Source: Lineus longissimus
Taxonomy: Eukaryota > Nemertea > Pilidiophora > Heteronemertea > Lineidae
DNA length: 64,000 nucleotides
Assembly (NCBI RefSeq): GCF_910592395.1
Contig: NC_088311.1
Coordinates: 2,110,501-2,174,500, forward strand
Direction of reading: 5' to 3'
Every line of letters begins with the position of its first letter. The first letter of the stretch is position 1. The position numbers and the translations under genes were made by a program. This document shows positions 57,248 through 64,000 of the stretch, in pieces. The notes below the pieces were generated by a model. That model was not told the DNA's origin and did no database searches. It saw only the letters and a list, made by a program, of their open reading frames with translations.

Positions 57248-60200
57248 GTAAGAATGACAACCTGCTTGATACCTATACACCCTTTGGATATGAACTGCAA
57301 TTTACTGGACTCTTCCCTTGTCGTTGCCACATTTTAACTAGACGAGATCGTTTTGTCGCACGTAGCAGCAGTTCTAATTCCAGGTCGCGGCAACAAAATT
57401 TTGATGGATGGAAACATTGATCTATTCTAAAACTGTGGTGGAACACCTTTACATGTACATGTTTGTCAGCTCAAACATTGTCTTGTTGTCTACAAGTAAT
57501 GTGCTGAAGATCTGTTTGTACTTTTTCAGCAATACTTGAATGCTGATTCCTTCTTAGAAATATGTCGTCATACAGTGGTAAGTATATTGCCTGAATGTTT
57601 CTCAGTTACTTGTCGATGTACAAGGCATACTTACATCGATTACATGTATGGTCAAATCATCAGGGAGAACTCCTCTTACGCCAGTGACACCATGCTTTGT
57701 GAAAGACGTAGGGAAAAATCAACAAAAACTTTTATGTTACGTGACACAGAATGAATCTGCCATAAAACTATTTATTTCTTTATGATTCCATGTCTGATGT
57801 TGAATGTGTACATTCATCTTCTAGGTTTACAAGGCAATCATAGATATTCTCAAAGAAATTGGTAAGTAACTTACTACAAATGGATTTACCTTAGAACAAA
57901 TATTGGAATAGCAGTCCGGTTTGGCAAAGATGGTAAGTTAAACTGTGAGACTGAATTCCTGTTCTTTTATATTGCAGCTCGACAGACCAAGCTGATACCA
58001 CTACTGTGTTCATTACCTGACCAACAAAAGTCTATCATTGTTCTTCTGGAGAATCTGGAACAAAAGGTAAGTTAACTTACGTATTGTTTTTCCCTGCATT
58101 GTTCTTATGCCCTGTGAAACTACGTACTAACATGTAAGCCACGGGTCATGACCCCAGCAATTCCGACTTTAGTTCATGGGATTTGACTCAACAGAAAATT
58201 ATCTAGATACATCTGTGTGGAATGTGGGATCTTCTTGGTTGGTTTGGAATCAGAAGCTTACAAGGACAAGGACTACATGTCGTGCCTGATCAAGACCACA
58301 TGCATGATGGGCAGTGGCATCTTGCCTGCTCCCTATGGCTTTCTATTTGACCAGAGTATGTTTCATACTGGATGCTGTATGATCTTCCAGGCCTCTCTTC
58401 TGCTGCAACACATCTACAAAGCTGGTAACGGGGCCATCCCAAAACCTCCTAAAGGACACCATGAACCTGAATCAGAAGCTTGTCCTGTTGAGTTTGCCAT
58501 GTCGGCTCACACATCGGCTACGTCTGCCAAAGATGATGGTGTGGCTGAACAAAGACTTGCTAGGTAACAGTCAAAGATTTATAAACCTTTTCAAAAGTTT
58601 GGTTTTGCCGTTGAAATTGTCTGATTAAAAGGACTTTGGGCACCCTGACATGAAGGCAACTTTTCTGTACCAAATTCATTTGGAAACGAATTTCAAGGCC
58701 AAGAGACTCTTCTGTCTTGACAGAGCTAATACTGCATGAACATTATTATTTCAGGGAGTTTGTTAACCTTTTCAAAGATGTCAAAGAATCTCTGAGCAGA
58801 GCTGGTCTCGGTTCGACTGTGATGCCAAACTCTAGCAATGATGCTGCCTGCAACAGCAACAATGGTCACAATTCTGGAATCAACGGAACAAACGACACCA
58901 CTACACCGAGCAGTAGTAGCAGCTGCACCAGTAGTAGCAACTCTGCTGAAGGTTTGGCGGATTCTACACCAAATGCAGCTGGTGATGCGGTAAGATGATT
59001 GCTGCATATATGTGACATTCTTGTTTTGTGCAGTCAGTTGTTTAGAGGGATTGCCTTCTTAGTCTAGCATTCCAGCCATTTTGTTTCCTCTGTTACTGCT
59101 GGGTAGGTAGTACCATCTGTACCTGTGTTATGTTATGGTCACACCAGTAACCCCACTTGGAACCTTCAATGTTTTCAATATTGGTCTTATTCGTAATAAT
59201 ACATGTAACCAGTTAATGGACCTTTGTCTATTTCAGAGTTCATCGAGTGAATCTCTATACTTGAAACATTTAAAAAGCCTTCAATTTGGAAGTCATGGGA
59301 TGGAGGGTACGTAACATTTAATACTGATTCTTATAATGAGACATGAAGACAATGGATGAAATTTCTGCTCCACTGAAATTCATTATGGCTTGGTTTGACT
59401 GTTGTGCTATTTCTATTGTTTTCATTTGTTTTTCAGTTGAGGGTCCAGGCGCTCATCATTTTTCAACCGACTTCAAACTTCAAACCAGACTAGCGCAACC
59501 ACAGGTGTGTATTGTTATCATCACAAGACTGCTGTTGTTGTACCTACTGATCAATTGCTATGTCTAAAGAATAGAGTAGTGGATAACTAATGCTAATCCA
59601 ATATTTGTCTTGCCTGCTTTCAGGTATTCCGTATAGCTCAAGAGTTGACCTCCTTGTCTTCGTCATTACCTCTAGATCTTTCTTCATCTATACTTGTTAG
59701 AACAGTAAGTACTACAGAAATCTGAATAGATACAGTATGTTGTTGGGAAAACAGGTGGCCGATGACTTCTCGGATCATGTAGCATATTGGAAATTCTAGT
59801 ATTGTGTCCATGAGGACTTTTCTCTCTTCATAAAGAAGGCATCTGAAATGACGAATTAGTCTAAAACCTGATAATCCTGCATGAAATCCATTCAGCAAAT
59901 GACTCTTTCATTTGATGAATGTTGGAAGAGTTTTCAACTTAGCTTGAGGAAAATGGCTGAAAGGGTACTGAACTTTTCTTTGAAAGAGAATGATGTTCTG
60001 AGGTTTCTTCTTTCAGGATGATGATAAACTGACCCTGATGCGGGCGTTAATCATTGGGTAAGTTAACTCTTGGAAGGCAGTAGAATCTTATAATGGCGTT
60101 GAATTTATTGAGCACTCCAAACTGACCATGATTTAATGTTTATGGTTTCTGTCTGCAAATACTTGTCTACCTGAAACCGAAAGTGGAGACCAGGTGAGGC

Positions 60201-62038
60201 ACGATCATAAGTTGAATGCCATCATGCTACGTTAGAATTGACCAAGATACATATTATACTTTTTAAGCAAGAAGCTATATCAGGTTGAATCTCCTTTTTT
60301 CAGACCCGAGGGTACACCTTATTCTGGCGGATGCTTTCAGTTTGACATCTTCTTCCCAAACAATTATCCCAAGACACCACCACTGGTGAATTTCCAGGTA
60401 TGTTCGTCTTGAAAACTTGATTGATGTTGTCCCATATCTCACGCTACCTCACTAAAATTTTATGTACTTACCTGGCCAGTGTGTGGACATGCCCTGCATT
60501 CACCAATCCAATCCCCTTTTGAACATCACATCTCCACAGAGCAGTGATAGTAGGTGTATTATCAGCACTGTAGTAACTGATTAGTTATTTCCTGTCTGAC
60601 AATTTGTGACTTTCTCTTTCAGACTACAGGTGGCGGCACTGTGCGGTTTAATCCAAATCTATACAAGTAAGTTCACATACCAGTGATACTGTGTTAGTAG
60701 GAACTGTACTATTTGCTGTCCCTGTTCTAGGCTGTACATCTGCTCCTCGTTTCATCACTTGTTTTCCTCATTTCAGTTCTGGTAAGGTGTGTCTGTCATT
60801 ACTTGGAACATGGGCTGGTCAGAAAGGAGAGAGGTGGAATGATACAACATCGACTGTATTACAGGTAAGTTACTCTGACTATAGGCTTACTCTTGAGAAT
60901 GTCATCTTGATGAAATACTTTTACCAGCAATAGAGCATTGGCCTTGACATAGAGTGCATGCCTATTCAGTGAGAGGTGAAAGACCCTTTACATACTTGGA
61001 CTATTTCCCTGTCCCAACCATAAAGAGTGGATACTTGTGCATTGTCCATATCTATGACATCATTGATGATAATTAGAGGCTGTACTTTATTGATTCCATC
61101 TCATTGACGTCTTTGCAGGTGTTGGTGTCTATTCAGTCGTTAATTCTAGTCCCTGAGCCATACTTCAACGAACCCGGTTATGAACAAGAGATTGGTACAG
61201 AGATTGGTCTCAGGAACAGTGATGATTATAATGCTGGTGAGTTTGCCTGTGGGTTTCTGCTTGACCAGTCCTTTAAAGATTGATTGTGTAGGTCACAGCA
61301 ATACCAGTGTTGCATTTGATCCAGGGATGCTATGATTGATGTGAATTGGCCAGTTTCTCATGAGCTGATGACCTAAACTATTGCAGTTATCACAGCCAGG
61401 TAAAATCTAAAATCCTGAATGTCTTGCATTCGTTTCAGATGTTCGCATCAACAATATCAAATATGCTGTGATAGCACAACTCCAGAACCCTACTCCTGGG
61501 TTTGAGGATGTTGTTAAAACACATTTCTTTTACAAGAAGGATAGGATTTTGGAGGTAGGGTTGCTCATTGAAACATTGCTTCAAGACGTTGAATACTTGT
61601 TCTTTGTTACATGTACATGTACTTGGGGCTATCGAACATGTCAACAGAACTGAACACAAATTTCCCAAGCCAGTAGCGGACAAGGGTTGGTAATTAGTTC
61701 TCAGAGTTTCAGTTAGATTTCTCTGTGTTAGCTCTTATTGGAAATGCTTTGAAATTTGTTGTTAGTTTTCTCTGAGTGTTCCTATTGTTTTCTTCAATCT
61801 GTTGAAGTTTTTTTCTCATTACGAAATATGTAACAGTTTGCTTGACACTCTTGTTTCCTTTCAGGAGTATGAAGGTTGGTTGAAACAGAACAAGAGTAGC
61901 AAGCTAGAGAAGCTAATGCAGACGTTAAAGAAAGAACTCAACAAACTACGACCACCGACACCACCTACAACAAATAAATCAAATGAAGAGAATTCAAGTA
62001 AAGAGACGAGTAAGTCGGATGTATCGAACTCGTCATGA
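50724..62038 (+). CDS. Tandem UBC-fold protein: UBE2Q-like inactive domain plus BIRC6-like E2
   Basis: A protein of about 1050 residues in about 31 exons. The N-terminal third has an acidic tract ([16 protein letters not shown]), a basic coiled-coil-like stretch, then a UBC fold resembling UBE2Q ([23 protein letters not shown]). There the catalytic Cys position (CMELL in UBE2Q) reads NMDLL, so this domain should be a non-catalytic UEV. The C-terminal domain resembles the BIRC6 E2: [57 protein letters not shown]. The active Cys codon is at 60790-60792. No BIR domain is seen. The likely role is E2, or E2/E3 hybrid, ubiquitin transfer. A Ser/Asn-rich linker separates the parts. It ends with a Lys-rich helix and SDVSNSS, TGA at 62038. 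One junction (58066 to 58195) loses phase; see the second exon block and findings. I do not know a settled family name. Confidence 0.88.
55752..55768 (+). repeat. G17 homopolymer tract in an intron
   Basis: Seventeen consecutive G in the intron after exon 12 of the tandem-UBC gene, 33 bp past its donor. It could form quadruplex structures in RNA; it is also a typical assembly-error site. Confidence 0.8.
57530..62038 (+). other. Tandem-UBC gene, exons 17-31 (linker and catalytic E2 domain)
   Basis: Exons: 57530-57577, 57825-57861, 57978-58066, 58195-58563 (5' edge uncertain), 58755-58989, 59237-59306, 59437-59504, 59624-59704, 60017-60057, 60304-60397, 60623-60666, 60777-60864, 61119-61236, 61439-61554, 61865-62038. 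From 58563 onward all phases agree. Exon 58755-58989 encodes a low-complexity Ser/Asn/Thr linker. The E2 fold runs from about [17 protein letters not shown] (59624) to the helix [10 protein letters not shown] (61865). The exon near 58.2-58.5 kb is Cys-containing ([17 protein letters not shown]), like the BIRC6 region before its E2 domain. Confidence 0.83.
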
Positions 62039-64000
62039 CCATAATGGTCAACTTTTATAGTCATAGTTCATTGGAGAATGTGGATGTGCCAAGTGCTACA
62101 ACCTCAGCGAGATTTTGAAGTTCTCTATATGAGCTTTGATCGTTTTATTTTTGGGTGCTTAAGGGACGAATGTATGAAGAATGGGTGTAATTGGGAGATG
62201 ATCCAAGCCACCCTGTTAGTACAGTGATCGGATGTAAGATTTGCATTTATGTTGGACAAACAATTCTCTCTCTGCTTTATCTTCGGGCAGAAGAAATGAC
62301 AGCAGAAATGCAAAAAAGTGATAACTTTCAAATTATCTTGAAAGTTGTATGTGAAAGTTCATGAAATTTTAGCGTGCCTGTGTGCACAAGCCCTCTGAGA
62401 GGAACTGTGTCAGCGATTTTAACCGGAGTGCTTTTAATGAGGAAATTGCAACAAGCTGATGTCGTTCAATCTGCTGGTTTCGTTATTTTGTTTGTGTCTC
62501 GCTTAAGATGTTAGAGGAAACCCTATGTCTTTTATGAATGTTGTTGATTTGTTCTCAAATCCCGGAGCCACAGTCATTTCTAACAGTCATATGAACTGTT
62601 GTAGCTTTTGTTGTTGCTGTTGTCTTATTAGAATTATGATTCTGCAAACAAGTGTATGTTCACTTTTTGGATCAGGTTATTGAAGCTGAGGCTGACCTAC
62701 TGACTCTCATCTTCCTTGTAAATAGACTTATCATTGAGATGAGGTCAGCATAAGGATATTGGCAAGAGATCTAGGTTATTTGAAAGCATTTGATAGCTGT
62801 GCAATATCCTCTCCAACATACCCTCTGGCGGACATCCTTTGGGTGGTTGATCTCAATGTAGACTTCTCATCACTGTCTATACGGCAACTACTCGAATGAC
62901 AGTCTGGTGTATTATAGGAGTTGGGGATTTTCTGTTAACTGCTGACTAGCAAACAGAATGTGATGTTACTGGAGTCTGATCTCTTAGTGAAATAGATGGT
63001 GCTTTGAATCACAAGTTTGACTTGAACGAGGAGTTTTGGAAGTCAGTCATCAGAAATTCTTCATGGCATACTTCCTATAGTGACATTTAATACTGTAACA
63101 CATTAAAAAAACAGCTATTGTTTTAGATGTATGCTACTAATTCTCCTTACACGGAGGGTGTAACTATGCAGAAGTGATGACCTTGAGTACTTTTTTGGAC
63201 TCGTCATTTAGAGTTTAAGTGTAATCAAGAATGATACTGTGCCGATGGGGGAGTACCAGTACAATTAACAATATGCCTAGTTTACCTCTACATGTAAAAG
63301 CCTTGGTAGAACAGACACCCCTTGACCACCCTAAACCTGTCACCACAGTATCTATCTTGGGGTAATATATTAGAGATGGTATTTTTCAAATGTTAGAAGG
63401 GCAGATGTGTGTTTCACTTCTTTGATGTATCAATCAGAACATGTATGAAAGTGTTAAACTTAGAATTCTAGTTGAGGAGTTTCTGATCGCTGTGAACCGG
63501 TAAAATCGTTGATCATAATTTCATTTTCTCAACGCTATTTGTGATGCAAGGCACACATACATTTTCTGTGACCTCTATCAATATTGTGTCATGGTCTGGC
63601 TGTACTGTTGGTCAGAATGACATGAAAATTACGGGTTGCCAATACCTGTACTTCATATTTTGTTATCTTGACAGCTTTATTACTTTGTTTTAGAAGAAGA
63701 TTGGTATTTTGCATTTACCTTCTTTCTCAATCTCCTGTCAATAGGTTGTTAATATACATGATGTCAGGGTGGACCAGAATTATTTTCCTTTGTGTGAGGG
63801 GAAATAATTCTGGGCCACCCTTTATAGGACTTTCAGAACATGATGAAGATGAAGTGACTTTCTGAGCTGACTTTGTATTCTGTTTAGAACATCTGACATG
63901 TAAATATAGGATGAGTTCTTATCAGGCCGAGTACTTTTGGAAGGTGCTGTGTTGATGGTTGAAGTGATTTTGGATCATTGTCAAAAGGTTAGCTTCTAAT
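62039..64000 (+). other. Probable 3' UTR of the tandem-UBC gene and flank
   Basis: No further coding exon supported. No AATAAA is evident; an ATTAAA variant lies near 63102. A long hairpin sits at 63767-63820. The 3' end cannot be fixed. Confidence 0.45.
63767..63820. other. Long near-perfect hairpin, about 21-bp arms, 11-nt loop
   Basis: Left arm 63767-63788 (gggtggaccagaattatt...) pairs with right arm 63800-63820 (...aataattctgggccaccc) with one mismatch and one bulged T. It may be a miniature foldback element or a structured RNA element in the 3' UTR. No small-RNA evidence is available. Confidence 0.7.

Noticed and set aside
58354-58390. Possible intron (gtatgt...ttccag) inside the exon near 58.3 kb
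   Set aside because: Only about 35 bp, below a plausible intron size, and the frame reads through it.

Overview
The window is nuclear DNA of an animal, not a bacterium or virus: long open stretches are absent and the coding signal lies in short exons bounded by GT/AG sites whose phases agree. The protein sequences are close to slowly evolving bilaterian orthologs. The AT-rich non-coding DNA, dense in short palindromes such as acatgt and taggccta, fits a marine invertebrate (for example an ambulacrarian or lophotrochozoan). I cannot name the species.

Layout. 1-3.5 kb is non-coding and carries a degenerate tandem repeat of about 120-135 bp. 3.5-23.5 kb, minus strand, is a complete USP24 deubiquitinase gene. 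I could place 49 coding exons whose lengths sum to exactly 2572 codons; one intron holds a dead LINE reverse-transcriptase fragment. 23.9-24.4 kb is a possible MITE. 25.1-28.8 kb, minus strand, is CDKAL1 (9 coding exons, 553 residues). 29.9-32.2 kb, plus strand, is TRMT5 (3 exons, 529 residues). These two are head to head, and both encode enzymes that modify tRNA position 37. 36.8-37.9 kb, minus strand, is a 146-residue SAM-domain protein of the aveugle/SAMD10-SAMD12 type, with a probable non-coding first exon near 39.9-40.1 kb and a probable long 3' UTR down to 33.2 kb.

38.5-50.2 kb is the most unusual stretch. Two near-identical foldback elements (38498-39532 and 49452-50196) have long inverted arms made of a tandemly repeated short unit. 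Their outer flanks, 11.7 kb apart, share a 9-bp direct repeat. Between them lies a tentative small minus-strand gene of unknown function (42.8-47.8 kb), with two exons that look like tandem duplicates of each other.

50.7-62.0 kb, plus strand, is a gene of about 31 exons encoding a protein of roughly 1050 residues with two ubiquitin-conjugating folds. The first is UBE2Q-like and lacks the catalytic cysteine; the second is BIRC6-like with the cysteine kept. One exon junction does not keep phase in my reading. The window ends in its probable 3' UTR, which contains a long hairpin.

Functional themes are ubiquitin editing (USP24 and the tandem-UBC protein), tRNA anticodon-loop modification (CDKAL1 and TRMT5) and Ras/MAPK scaffolding (the SAM protein). 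All gene models come from reading the sequence by eye; no alignment or expression data were available.
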